In this document: piece by piece, positions 49,761-61,676 of the stretch
How positions within the stretch are numbered: the stretch's first letter is position 1
Layout of the letters: the number at the start of each line of letters is the position of its first letter
Source: Haberlea rhodopensis
Lineage: Eukaryota; Streptophyta; Magnoliopsida; Lamiales; Gesneriaceae
Direction of reading: 5' to 3'
DNA length: 64,000 bases
Assembly (NCBI GenBank): GCA_907163345.1
Contig: CAJQUN010000333.1
Coordinates: 558,001 to 622,000, forward strand
Program-made: the position numbers and the translations under genes
Notes under the pieces: generated by a model
What the model saw: the letters and a program-made list of their open reading frames with translations, nothing else
The model's database searches: none
What the model was told of the DNA's origin: nothing

Positions 49761-51182
49761 ATTCCAACCCTTCTTTTATTCATGTGCCTACAACTAATAT
49801 GGGTAGTAGTTTTTGAACACCAGTAAGTTACCACTTACGATTATGTTACATCCCCACGTTGGTTTGATGCGATATTTCTATTGCAAAAAATTTTAAATGA
49901 AGTTTATTCACCCCATCTAAACACCTCAATCGATCCTAAAAGTGTTGCTTGCTCAAATTGGTTTGATACGAAACTTTCTGTTTAAAATTTAAGAAAGAAG
50001 CTTAAACTCATAGTATTAGACCTCATTTGATTTTAGGATCACATTAACATTGTTCTTGAATAATTGCATAAAACAGCTCCAACATGTGACAAGTTTGGTT
50101 TTCATTGATAATGTTTTTGATAAGGCCTATAAAAGCTATCACATGTGGTGTTTGGTTCATTTGATGTACATAACGACATATGAGGAAAATGAGTCAAATT
50201 AACTTTGCTGCTTAAACTATATTGATTGTCCAAATCGGCTTTTGAAAATTAATCATTCGGAATAATTTTCATTGAAATTGGATTAATATTTATTTTAAAA
50301 GATGGAACTGTAATCGGGATATTTAGCGTTTGTGTATTTAAATTTTCAGCAAATAAAAGTACCATGGAATATAAAATAAATTGGGCATGATTGGTTTTCG
50401 TTGATAATGCTACTGTTTGGTCCTTCAAAGCTATGGTGAATTCATTGGTTCAATGGATGATAAACTTTCAGAAAACATTAAATGAAATGGGAAAATCTAG
50501 AACCCACAACTGGATTTAGGCTATGGATCTAGGCATTCTCATCCCAATGACTCGAGTCTATGGTTAACTCCACCGGGATCAATGCAAAATCTTGCATTTC
50601 TATTGGACAACATGTGGAAATATGGGCCTATATTTCCATATATTACATTGACCCTGGTGAGGTTAACTTTAGCCCCGACCGCCTCACAAATTAATTAGCA
50701 AACCAACAGACTAAACTGAGTAGACAGTAAATGATATATTAATTAGGTATGCACCTGACAATGCTTCTATCCTGTTTCTTTATTCTTCTCCCCTCTCAAT
50801 AATTAAAGACTGTATTATAGTACATATAATCTCATAATGAAAAAAACGAATTGACAAGCGAATGAATGGAAAACACCACACTGGAAGACAGGTATCTTAT
50901 GATAACGTTATTGGGCGCATTATACACAGTTTAAAAAGGCCACACAAGAAGAAGACTTAAGGGGACAGGAAGGAGGAGTAATTGTTTATGTTCAAAACAA
51001 TGAATACTTAACAATTCTTCACACTAATAATATTTATTACAACCAGCCAAACATGTAATGGTACAGACACAAGCCAGCATCCTGCTCCATCCATCTGGTG
51101 TGTTTGTCTTTTGTTATCTTTTTGATGGACCACACGAACACAAAGATCAAACGAGCAAGTTGTGGTTGCATCTATTTGAGTC
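49761..51182. other. AT-rich intergenic DNA between LRR pseudogene and Aux/IAA gene
   Basis: No supported gene. Holds a short hairpin element at 50563-50667. Confidence 0.5.
50563..50667. repeat. Short inverted-repeat element, 105 bp
   Basis: The arms GTTAACTCCACCGGGATCAA (left) and, read inverted from the right, GTTAACCTCACCAGGGTCAA pair with only a few mismatches around an 60-bp loop. The loop carries its own GGAAATAT...ATATTTCC stem. It looks like a miniature inverted-repeat element or an RNA hairpin. Confidence 0.7.
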
Positions 51183-51220
51183 TTAGTCCTTGTTCTTGCA
51201 TTTCTCCACGGCTCAAGGCG
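51183..51220 (-). pseudogene. Candidate last exon of the Aux/IAA gene, with stop
   Basis: On the minus strand, after an acceptor-like CTTCAG (51221-51226), the sequence reads AP, TGA, AVEKCKNKD, TAA. Aux/IAA proteins of the IAA7/14/17 kind end APRAMEKCKNR, so this matches with Arg codon CGA changed to TGA (51213-51215). It lies about 60 bp beyond a 3.96-kb retrotransposon that separates it from exon 4. In a different phase the frame is open for about 66 further codons. Confidence 0.55.
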
Positions 51221-53279
51221 CTGAAGCACAATAAAACTATTGATTTGGTACAACTGTAATGGATGGTAATGTACATAGTGTTGTATAAAATTCATTGGTG
51301 TGTATCTTAGGAAAGTAGCAAGCAAAAACAACAAATGACTTTGTATTATAAATGTCGAGGCGAGATTTGGAATCTCTGTCCTTAAGACAATATTGTCCCG
51401 CTACGGTGCTAACGGTTTACTTTGGCAATTTGTCTCCCAAGATACAACGACTATGATTTGTGATAGGAGCACTCCAAATCACAAATCCTTTAAACCACAA
51501 AGGTCTAAAAACGCTCAACCATAACAATCATGAAGACTCACAAAATTATTCAAATTTTGATATTCAAATATGATGTGAATTTCCAAAATTCCATCTTCAA
51601 ATGTGATGTGAATTACTCAAATTCCATCTTCAAATATGATGTGAATTACTCAAATTCCATCTTCAAATATGATGTGAATTACTCAAATTCCATGTCTAAT
51701 TCATTCAAAGGTTGTTTCTTATATAGTATACCAAGTGGTGTCATCAAGAGACACAATTTGGAAGCATCCATCATGAAAAATTGCACCCCAACATGAATGG
51801 ACACACCATTTAATTTGGAAGCATCTAATCATGAAACAATGCACCCCAACATGAATGGACACACCATTTAATTTGATTCAAATTTCCAACAATCCCCCAC
51901 ATGAATTAAATTAATGCATATATGTAATTGAGCGCTTTTAACGAACTATTATGGCATCGGGAGAGATAGCTTGTGGCTTTGAATCTTCCGTAGTAGTATT
52001 CAATCGGATTTACTTGACTTAATAGTGAACTTATAATCTTGAACTATTTAGTCGTTGGTGTAAACCAAGACAATTGAACCCACACCATAATAATTCTAAC
52101 CTTCGTATTGGTTTCTTACGGTTGTGTCCGTTTCGGCCATGGACCACGCTTGGTTTCATAAGTGCTTTTCATCTTTGAAGCGGCCACACTTCGCACTTAC
52201 GTAGGTGATCTCCTAGAAGAGTATCCCGCTATACTCCAACATATTCTTATATGTCTTAGGAATCATTAAAGGCCTTTTGCCTATCCTCGTACCCTTTTTG
52301 CAGGCTACACCCCTTATCATAGGAATGGGTCGGAGATTAATTCTCCAAGGTGTTTATACAATCTCATAATTTAGTTGTCCCTTTTGAACCTAGATCTTGG
52401 GATCTCCAGTCAACAAGGTTGGGTATCCACTATGAGATTTTGATTATAGGGTTTTAACCACATTCCCCTCGATAAACTTCCACATGATCTCTCGGTTAAC
52501 CAATTTATATGCGGATTCGCGGTTTCACATAATCACTCATGATTATGCCACTAGAGATCATTTTATCATATAGCATTATCGCAACACATTTTAGTTGCAT
52601 GCATAGGATTTTTCTCTAACAACTTATAAAGCAACTCGGCCGAAGAAGCTTTATATGTTTTCCATAGAGAATTTTCCACAATAATATATATTCATCACAT
52701 TACCTCTTTTGAATCATTTTATCCTTTTAGGATATTTCCATCATCGAATTTTAAGCGTTGTTAACGCGTTATTTCAAAATTCGAGACCAGATCAAAATAC
52801 TCAACTTTAATTCACAATTCAAAATTTTTAAGCACATAAAAATTACAGTTCAAGATTACATTTCTTGCAAACTTGAAATTTAAACACAAAGCTTAAAAAT
52901 TTGAAACTCGAATTAATCCTTGAGATTTCGTTCTTCAAGTGTCTTGGAAACTTCATTCCAAACATTATTCTTGATGCACACATGTCAAAATGTTTTGTCA
53001 ACATTTTTTCTTTTGTTACTTGATGATTTCTAAATTGCTTCTCCAATGAGCATATCATCAATACACAAGCATACCTATGCTTAGGTGTGTACACATTTGT
53101 CACACTTATTAATATATTTGACAACATGACTTGTCAAACTCTTCATGTCTTTTATTTGGTTTTTAGTATGACTTTACTTTGGCCTTCATTTCTAGTTTAG
53201 CCAAGTACCCCCACATTTCAAATATTGTAGGAAACTCTATTTTCCTTCAATCACAAGGTTTTCGTCTTTGCCTAAATGT

Positions 53280-53730
53280 GGTAAGTGATTGAATCCTAGA
53301 ATTTGCAACCCCCACAACTTCGGGTAGTAACGAAGTGCACTGGCGTTCAAACTTCCGTGTTTCAAGTTCTAAGCGTTATAGTCTTACAAATCCAAATTCA
53401 AGTTTTTATTTCTTGAAAATTTCGGATTTAAGCGTACTTGCTTACAAAAGTTGAAACTTGGATAATATTCTCAAACTCGGTTCACATTTTGCAATTTAAG
53501 CGCACTAACTTAGAAAACTTGAATTCAAGTTTTTAAACTTGCAAATTCATGTTATAAGCGTACTAGCTTAGAAATTCAAAATGAACCAATTTGAGATATT
53601 ACAACGCCTAATCAAAATTTGTGGCTTCGATTTATCACTTGTGTTTTAAGCGTACAAAGCTTAGAAACTTGAATTCAAGATTTTATAGTCTTGCAGATTC
53701 AAGCTTAAGCGTCAAATTCTTAGACAACAC
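53280..53730. repeat. Degenerate TAAGCGTAC...GCTTAGAAA repeats in the element interior
   Basis: The words AAGCGTACTnGCTTAnAAA, followed by a TTGAA-TTCAAG-type stretch, recur about six times with spacing of 60-90 bp. They form a non-coding, worn array filling part of the space where pol would be. Confidence 0.7.
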
Positions 53731-53869
53731 AAGTATAATCTACTCACAATTTCCCATAGCAAAACTCATTTGCTAAATTTTATTGCAATCTCATCCTTGA
53801 AGTGTTTAAACACCTCACTGGCCTCGTTTTTGCTTCATAGCAAAAAAGTCACAACAATATAATGTGCAA

Positions 53870-54566
53870 ATCTCGATAAAGTAACGAATTACTTTTCTTA
53901 CATATCTAATTTGCACAATCTTTCCCTCACAAACATCATTGTGAGTAAACTTTTCTGAAAATTTGTTGTCCTCTTCGATTCTCAAGCGAACCACAAGGTC
54001 TTCAAGATTCATCTCTTTTCTCTTATGCTTGAGATAATTCTTGAAGTCCTTCCATGGCGGAGACAACTTTTCAATCATGGCGGACACTTGGAATGAGTCA
54101 CTTAGAACCATTCCCTCCGCATGAATTTCGTGCATGATTACTTGCAAATCTTGCACTTGTGCTATCACAGGCTTTGTATCAACCATTTTGAAATCCAGGA
54201 ATCGCCCAACGATGAATTTCTTCATGCCGGCATCCTCGGATCTACACTTTTCTCCAAGGATTGCCACAATTCCTTGGCCGTCTTCACTAGACAATACACA
54301 TTGTATAATGTGTTGTCCAGTCCGGTGAGAATATAATTCTTGCACAGGAAATCACTTTGATTCCACACATCAACCGCAGCCCTCTTTTGGTTGTCGGTTT
54401 CACTCTCCATAATAGTAGGAGCATCCTCATTGAGGAACCTTGTCAACCCCAAGGTTGTCAAATAAAACAACATCTTTTGTTGTCATCGCTTGAAATCGTA
54501 CCCATTGAACTTTTCAAGTCTTTCACCATGATGAACGAGAGTCGTTGTTGCACTCGACGAAACCAT
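53870..54566 (-). pseudogene. Copia gag of the TR-GAG element
   Basis: Starts at ATG 54566 (MVSSSATTTLVHHGERLEKF, then NGYDFKR and a TGA where Trp is usual). It continues MLFYLTTLGLTRFLNED and KNYILTGLDNTLYNVY, and loses one base after LWQSLEK. It resumes SEDAGMKKFIVGRFLDFKMV, EIHAEGMVLSDSFQV and NYLKHKRKEMNLEDLVVRLR. So there is one stop and one frameshift in an otherwise well-kept UBN2-type gag. No zinc knuckle or protease is seen. Confidence 0.85.
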
Positions 54567-55523
54567 TTGTTGCTAATATTGTCTTAAGATTGTTGTATAA
54601 AATTCATTGGTGTGTATCTTAGGAAAGTAGCAAGCAAAAACAACAAATGGCTTTGTATTATAAATGTCGAGGCGAGATTTGAAATCTCTGTCCTTAAGAC
54701 AATATTGCCCCGCTACGGTGCTAACGGTTTACTTTGGCAATTTGTCTCCCAAGATACAACGACTATGATTTGTGATAGGAGCACTCCAAATCACAAATCC
54801 TTTAAACCACAAAGGTCTCAAAACGCTCAACCATAACAATCATGAAGACTCACAAAATTACTCAAATTTTGATCTTCAAATATGATGTGAATTTCCAAAA
54901 TTCCATCTTCAAACGTGATGTGAATTACTCAAATTCCATCTTCAAATATGATGTGAATTACTCAAATTCCATCTTCAAACGTGATGTGAATTACTCAAAT
55001 TCCATCTTCAAATATGATGTGAATTACTCAAATTCCATGTCTAATTCATTCAAAGGTTGTTTCTTATATAGTATACCAAGTGGTGTCATCAAGAGACACA
55101 ATTTGGAAGCATCCATCATGAAAAATTGCACCCCAACATGAATGGACACACCATTTAATTTGGAAGCATCTAATCATGAAACAATGCACCCAACATGAAT
55201 GGACACACCATTTAATTTGATTCAAATTTCCAACACATAGTGTGTGACAAAAACAGGGAAACTATCTATTGGGGGATATAATCAATTTATTACTAGCGTT
55301 TCTTCTAGTGGATATGGTTTAACTTTATCTATCGAGTCATTCGATCGTACCCTTAGACATTACCTAAGGGTAAATCCAACGACCCCAATTCATTTTGGGT
55401 CCGTTGGATTGCAGTGAGGGCAGGGTTGGGGTCTTGTTGAGAAGTTCTGCAATAATGAGTTTTTTGATTTGCATTATTTTGACTGGCAATGCTTCAGAAT
55501 AGATATTGTACTAAGATACAACG

Positions 55524-57192
55524 TTAGAAGCTTACTGACCAGTTGAGACTGATGATAGCCTCTGTTCCTTTCATAATGCGAAGACGCTTGCATGATCCAA
55601 CGAACATCCTAGTTGACATGCATTAGATGAGATTTTGTCTACATTTTTTGTGATAATTATGAAACGAATTCGAGTTTTTCTTTTCTAGTTAGTAAGATTT
55701 GGCTGACTTACTCCCAAGGGACGTCACCAACGAGCATCCAATCCCCATCCTTGTCTTCATATGTTGGAACGTAATCAGAACCATTTAAAAGATCCATGAG
55801 CTTGCTCTCATTCATGAAGTCCATCATTCCTTGAGAATCACGTTTATCTTCAATGAATAAATGGATTTTAGAAATATCTAGCAAATCAACAAGTAAAAGT
55901 CATTTTACAAGTACTTGAGTTTTGCCTATGAGGTTTGGATTCGAATTTTTTCATGTGATATTGAACTTGTTACCTCATTTTTTGGTTCGGTTTTGTAACA
56001 ATGAATTTGTACGTGAAATAAAGAAACATCAAGAATTTTACGTGGAAACCCCGAAGGGAAAAACCACGGGACCTAGTCCAGTTTGAATCTTCAATATAAT
56101 ACCAATAATTTACAAGACTTGTTGTGCAACCATGAAAGAAGAAAGAAAAATGGAAATCCAAATATGGGGAAGGAGGCTGCTGGTTCAAGCTGTTAGGCGA
56201 AAAAAATCCCCCCTTGCCTCCAACCTACTGCCCTCTATTTAACCCTCTTTAATGGGCTTTTAATTAGGGCCCTTAATTAAGGCCTCTAATGACTTAATTA
56301 GATGGATCAAAATAAATGGCAAATGGTTTAATAAAATGATATGATAATGGGCCTATTAAAAAGAAAATGGGCCACGGTAGGATGATCTCTGGTATCTTGT
56401 CAGATCGGGTCGAGCCCATAGAGTTCGGGTCCAAACCGCACCGGGACAATTATCGGGGTATCAGAACTCTAGCAGAATTATTCATGTAAATGAAGCCATC
56501 TTGCCTTCTCATCTCTAGATCAAAATGAGATGATGACACAGTTTAATTTTCTGGGCAGACGGCGTAATTTACTTACCCATGGTGAAGGAACCAAACATTT
56601 TGCACAATGCCTCAGAGAGCTCTTGGTATTTCTTGTACATCTTCAAGTTAACTTTGCGGAGGTATGGTGCACCATCCATGCTTACTTTGACAAACACAGC
56701 TGCTCCACCAGCAACAGTGGTTCTCTTCTCAGTGTCCTCTCCGTTGTTCTTCTGTACAGCCATAATATTTTTCCGGAAAGATCGAACTGGCGGCCATCCC
56801 ACGACCTGGACCCTACAGGATTCGCATTGGTTAAGTACATACTAGAGATCTCACTATTAATCTTGTTGAATTTATCTTTTTTGTTAGAAAGAATCCCAAG
56901 TATAATCCACTAATAGAAGATAAAGGTTTAATATTTTCTAAAAATCACATATATTTTTATTTGAGAAAGATCAACTTTTCACACATATAGCTTACTTAGC
57001 AGGAGGCTTCGCTGAATCATTCGACCCAGGTACCAGATTCTTTTCCTTTCCATGCAACAGATCACACTCCTGGGGAGAGAGATTAAGCTTCAAATCCACA
57101 GTTTCTCCGTACCCTCTTTTGCCATAGTTAACACTAAGTTTCTCTTCTCCACCAGGCTGTCCTAGCTTCAGCTCAGTTTCCTTAAAATCCAT
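55524..57192 (-). CDS. Aux/IAA auxin-response repressor (IAA7/14/17 type)
   Basis: Nuclear repressor that binds ARFs and is degraded via TIR1/AFB on auxin. Exons: 56996-57192, 56577-56812, 55712-55847 and 55524-55608 (to the first stop); 217 residues. Domain I reads TELKLGQPGG where LGLPG is usual. A second EAR-like DLKLNL is at residues 33-38. Degron VGWPPVR is at 70-76, next to SFRKN. The PB1 region has GAPYLRKVNLKMY, KYQELSEAL and MFGSF, then DFMNESKLMDLL, DYVPTYEDKDGDWMLVGDVPWE and FVGSCKRLRIMKG. After GTEAI the end diverges to ISLNWSVSF and stop. A candidate last exon lies past a retrotransposon at 51183-51220. Intron 2 (55848-56576) holds a solo LTR. All core domains are readable; function is likely but not certain. 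Confidence 0.9.
55968..56463. mobile_element. Solo LTR in Aux/IAA intron 2, 496 bp
   Basis: TGTTACCTCA...CGGGGTATCA, flanked by GAACT on both sides (55963-55967 and 56464-56468). It has the TTTACGTGGAAACCCCGAAG phrase found in copia LTRs. No internal region remains, so it arose by LTR-LTR recombination. The splice sites of the intron are untouched. Confidence 0.92.
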
Positions 57193-57523
57193 CCTTTGCT
57201 CTTTCCCTCGTTATAACCTAGCATACTCTCAACCATTTTTTTATCACTTACAATTTCTTGATTTTTTTTCTTTTTCACTCCACTTTTCTTGGCATAATCT
57301 CTTCTCGATTTTGCTTTTTGAGGGGGGTTTTTATTGGATGCGAGAAAGTTGATAAGAAAAGTTATCACTAATAGAGAATGAGGTTTGAATTGTTGCTACT
57401 CTTAACTTAAGAGAGCGTGTAACACCCTTGGATAAGAACATTCACAATCTAATGTGAATGAGCTATGATTGATGTACTTTCAAGGACACTACTTTTGAGA
57501 GCAGCATCAACCGAACCGAGAAT

Positions 57524-57529
57524 GAGACA
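57524..57529 (-). promoter_or_regulatory. Auxin response element TGTCTC near the Aux/IAA start
   Basis: TGTCTC on the minus strand, 332 bp upstream of the ATG. A TATTAATA that could serve as a TATA element lies about 55 bp further upstream (57580-57588). Aux/IAA genes are usually auxin-induced through such ARF-binding hexamers. Use here is inferred. Confidence 0.45.
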
Positions 57530-60006
57530 TAATGGAGAAGGTAGAAAAGTTGGGGGAAGAGTGTCTGGGCAAGATAGGGTATTAATACAGGCGAATGGGT
57601 TGGGAATGCATGATTAATTGGAATGATGACACGTGGATCAAACAATGATCTAGATATCTAATCGTGCTGGAATGGGTATTAGACATGGTATACGACGGTA
57701 GCCCACTTTCCCATGATTGCTTGCTGGAATTTGCTGGCTGTTGACCTTTTTCTTAGTTGGTTTATGCTAAATACTTCGCATATAGCATATATTAATGGAC
57801 GTATAAAAATATGCATTCGTCCTATATATATTTCAAATGAAAACGGTACATCCAATGGTGACGGCTCAAACTTTCTGGAGATCTTAGACAAGTTATAAAA
57901 ATAAGGTCTTACCAAGCATACATAATCTCGTGAGCTAATATTAATTCACTCAACAAATAAATATACAAGAACAAATAAATATCAAAGAGCTTGAAAATCA
58001 ATATAAAATGATAATTGCACTAATTTCATAGTGTTATCTTAGTTTATAAGTCCCATGTATGCGATGATGTCCCTCCAAAACAAAACAGATAGTGAAACAA
58101 AGACATGTAACCAAAGCTAAAAATTCCGCCAATTGGTCTCAAAGTTATTTCATATGAGGAGTAACTTATTTGTACCGATTCTATTGAACCCTTCCTGGTT
58201 CCCACATAGACTTTAGGCAGTGTTTACTTATCTAGATAAGATATTTTTTGGGTAATAAATAATTTTTAGGGGTGCAGCTACCCCCACCTCTTAAGATTAA
58301 CTCCTAACTGCCTGTATATGGGATATATTTATGTCCTAAAACAACGTAACATACATGGCTAATAATGTTTGAAAATAGAGTTGAAAGAAATGGGACCCAA
58401 GACATGTGCTAAGATTCATATTTTGGGTGCTTAAAGTGGGCATGAGATTAATAGGTGGGCGAGCTCTGGGTGAGCTCCCAGATTTAGCCTGATAATAAAA
58501 TGATCATTATCAATTTAAATAAAATCGAGTTTGAGTCGCGTTTGACGTAAAAATATTTAGCATTACCTCAGTAAAAGAAAATAAAAAATTAATCAGTGGG
58601 CCTAATCGAGTCAAACCAATATTCCATGTGCTCCTTTGTATAGTATGTAACATTTCCACATCCTTGATTCCATACTCTACCGTTCATTTCGTGTACAATA
58701 ATTATTACATGAATTAACAAATCAAGATTTATATTCCATGCCCGTTAACCCACAACGTTCGTGCAAATTTGAAAACTTCGTAAAGATAATAAATCAATTC
58801 TCTATCTTACACTATTACAACCCTCAAACGTCATTACTCATTAGCAATTTATTTATGACATTGTTTAAACTAGCCATACTTTATAACCACGCATCTCCTA
58901 TTTACAAGAAAGACATTTAATAAAAAAAAATAATGTGGAAGATCGATCAAAACTGCAACCACATAGCATACTCAAAATTTTACAAGATTCTAGTAATTTT
59001 CTTAATGTCAAAAGCTGATAGACAAGCTATTAACTTAAAATAGGAGAAATCAAGCCTCTTTTTATAGCAAAAGAGTTTGTCTTTGCTTTGATCCCAACAA
59101 AAAAAAACAGGCAAGTGATCAACTATATCAGAGTCACTTGTACCCTTAGAAGGTCTTGTAAATCCACTCTGTTATCCAACCATCCAAGCCATTTCTTGAA
59201 CCAGCTTTCACTTCTTTACCCCCCCCAACAATCCCAATCTTTACCTCAACTCTTTAATGGGAATGAATCTGTGACCCACAATCATGTCATGTGGCATGTA
59301 AACCATAGCGTTAACACCATCCTTCTCACATTGATGAACGATGTAGACATGCTATTTTGGGTGAATTCCAAACTATTACGCCACAATCAAAAGTTGTTCT
59401 GGTGGCACCAACCCTCCTAGTGAGGGCGGGGGTCTCTAAAAAATTTCAAAACTATTACAATTTTAAAAAAAATACATTAATTAAATGAGAGTGAATTTTG
59501 AAATTCACCCAACTTATAGTTATCCAAGCAACTCAAATGGATTTAATCATGGATTTAAAATATATGATTTCGAATACCATAATCCAAACACAATCTAAGT
59601 GAAGAAGTTATTGTGCTCGAGAAAATGAATTATTACAAGGTTAAATTATAGTGGAATTTTTTTAATTAAAAGTATTTTTTTCCTAATTTAAAGCATACTA
59701 CACCAAAATATCACTCTAATATAATCTTGTTTTGGTAAATCCTATCATACACCGGGATTGTTAATCCCAGCATGAAGGATTCACTCCATCCAATGACTCA
59801 AGCTACATTAGAAGTGTGAGAATTTCTAACTAAAAAAGTTATTTCAGTAAAAACATTAACATTAAAAGACTTGATTTGCATTCCTAATGATCCCCTAGCC
59901 CTGGCAATTACCACTAAAAAATAATATAATTAAATTTATTCGGATTACAACCCCATTTTATGTTATTCAAAATTTGAAAAAGGTGGCATGAGTGGATTAC
60001 TTATTA
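57530..60006. other. Aux/IAA upstream DNA and repeats
   Basis: No supported gene. From about 58840 to 59090 it carries a diverged copy of the LTR seen at 46698-47219 (shared AAGAAAGACA, AACCACATAGCATAC, GACAAGCTATT words). The following 300 bp has minus-strand fragments (CEKDGVNAMVYMPHDM-like) that I do not recognise. Confidence 0.45.
58840..59090 (-). repeat. LTR fragment related to the element at 46.7-49.1 kb
   Basis: Shares in order the words CCATACTTTATAACnnnnC, TACAAGAAAGACA, AACCACATAGCATAC, ATTTTACnAGATTCTA, GACAAGCTATT and TTTTTATAG with the 46698-47219 LTR. It is diverged, with no partner or target duplication seen. Confidence 0.65.
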
Positions 60007-60897
60007 GAGGAAATTACACATAGGTACCACTTTTGAAAACATGTTTCAACTAAATCTAGCAAAATATTTTCTTTTCAACTAAATACATCTTGTGAGAATC
60101 TTCTTTCAACTAAGTCCATTTTTATGAAACCCTAATCTAATTAGTCATTTGCTATTCCTATAACACCCTTATTCTAAAAATCAATTTATAACAGATGAAT
60201 TATCTCTTCCTCGTCGTGAGAGTTGGTGTTGTCGCGTATTCTGGGAAATCAGCAATGGTGGTTATGCGAGGCGTATGGAGCGGCGGCGGCGTTGTGGTGG
60301 ATGCGACGGTGACTCCTTTTCCTTTCGCCAAATGTCCTTCTTCTCCAACCACAGAAAACATATGTTTCGTTTCAATTTTGTTTGCTGTTTTTATGGTATT
60401 TTTGGATTTAATTAACATTGAACTTTTATTTCAATTTTGGTGCACATTATGTGCTTGCTAAAATGTCTCTTTAGGTAAACAAATTTTTTTGTAGCAAATT
60501 TGAAAAAGATAAACAACATATCATCTCCTTCCAAAAGTTTTGATTTATTTTTTTCAACTTTCATTTGTTTATGTACAACATACCAAGTAAAAAATAGACT
60601 CGAAAATTCCATTTTCATTCGTTTACATACTGTTTCATTTTTAAACTTTCAGACATCATGTCACTACGTTAGTGGAAGGATCTATAATAACATAAACAAT
60701 GCATATATCAAACTCCCGACAATATATCAGTGAGGTAGCACTATCTTATCTTCCCAAATCAAAGTAGAAGAATTAACAATCTTAAACAAGCAAGCAACGC
60801 ATAGCGGTGCATGTAAATTAAATGCACCGATACTCTAGCGGTGCATGTAATTTACATGCACCGCTAGTCTACCGGTGCATGTAATTTACATGCACCG

Positions 60898-61165
60898 GTA
60901 GACTCAATAATTGCATTAGTTCTCAAATTACATAATAAATAAGTATCATACAATAATTGTTAAAGACGATCACAAATAACACTTAAAAATTAAGATATGT
61001 TGGTGTAATATATCATCATTTGAAAAATAATATACTTTTGTTATTTGAGTATTCAATAATTTATCATATATTATTTACTCATCCATAATAAAAATTTAAT
61101 TTCTAAAATAATATATTGTATCTTTAATTTGTTATAAGATCAACAAGCAAACAACATATACCGGT
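60898..61165. repeat. 260-bp direct duplication, copy 1
   Basis: Begins CGGTAGACTCAA and runs to TTGTTATAAGATCAA. Matched in the same orientation at 61677-61923, with perhaps 10-15 percent divergence. Both copies follow a palindrome, so the duplicated unit includes palindrome plus spacer. Confidence 0.9.
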
Positions 61166-61199
61166 GGTGGTGGTTTTGGAGGATGAGGTTTGTGAGGCA

Positions 61200-61540
61200 A
61201 CTTACCTAAAATCACTTGGTGGTGCATGTAATATCACAATGTGCATGTAATTCACTTGCGGTGCATGTAAAATAACTTGATGGTGCATGTAATATCACAA
61301 GGAGAATGTAATTCACTTGACAGTGCATATAAAATCACTTGGTGGTGCATGTGATATCACAAGGTGCATGTAAATCACTTGCGGTGCATGTAAAATAACT
61401 TGATGGTGTTTGTAATATCACAATGAGAATGTAATTCACTTGACGGTGCATGTCATCACTTGGTGGTGCATGTAATATCACAAGGTTGATGTAATTCATT
61501 TGGTGGTGCATGTAAAATCACTTGGTAGTGCATTTAAATT
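61200..61540. repeat. GTGCATGTAA minisatellite, about 36-40 bp period
   Basis: About nine units of the form TCACTTGGTGGTGCATGTAA with variable filling (ATATCAC, AATAAC). They contain single RY half-sites, in contrast to the palindromes around them. Confidence 0.9.
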
Positions 61541-61676
61541 CATCGATAAATATATTTTTGGTTAAAGATAACACCTAAGTCTATCGGTGCATGTAATTTA
61601 CATGCATCGCTAGTCTACCGGTGCATGTAATTTACATGCATCGATAGTCTATCGGTGCATGTAAATTACATGCACC

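Larger units (their letters stand above)
51279..55235 (-). mobile_element. Gag-only LTR retrotransposon (TR-GAG type), 3957 bp
   Basis: LTRs are 51279-51891 (613 bp) and 54591-55235 (645 bp), both TGTTGTATAAAATTC...AATTTCCAACA on the plus strand. CATAG flanks the element (51274-51278 and 55236-55240). The polypurine ATGTGGGGGAT abuts the left LTR, so it runs on the minus strand. The LTRs differ mainly by one extra 33-bp unit (ATTCCATCTTCAAA...TTACTCAA) in the right copy. The interior has gag and then about 1.9 kb without pol. It sits between Aux/IAA exon 4 and the candidate exon 5. Confidence 0.93.

Noticed and set aside
51530..51796. Open frame with repeated FKYDVNYSNSI units (also at 54842)
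   Set aside because: It is the 33-bp LTR tandem repeat, which is a multiple of three and so stays open. There is no independent coding evidence.
60195..60461. 88-codon open frame inside the Mutator-like element
   Set aside because: No recognisable domain, composition driven by GGCGGCGG and VV runs, and no splice or promoter context. It could be captured host DNA but cannot be called a gene.
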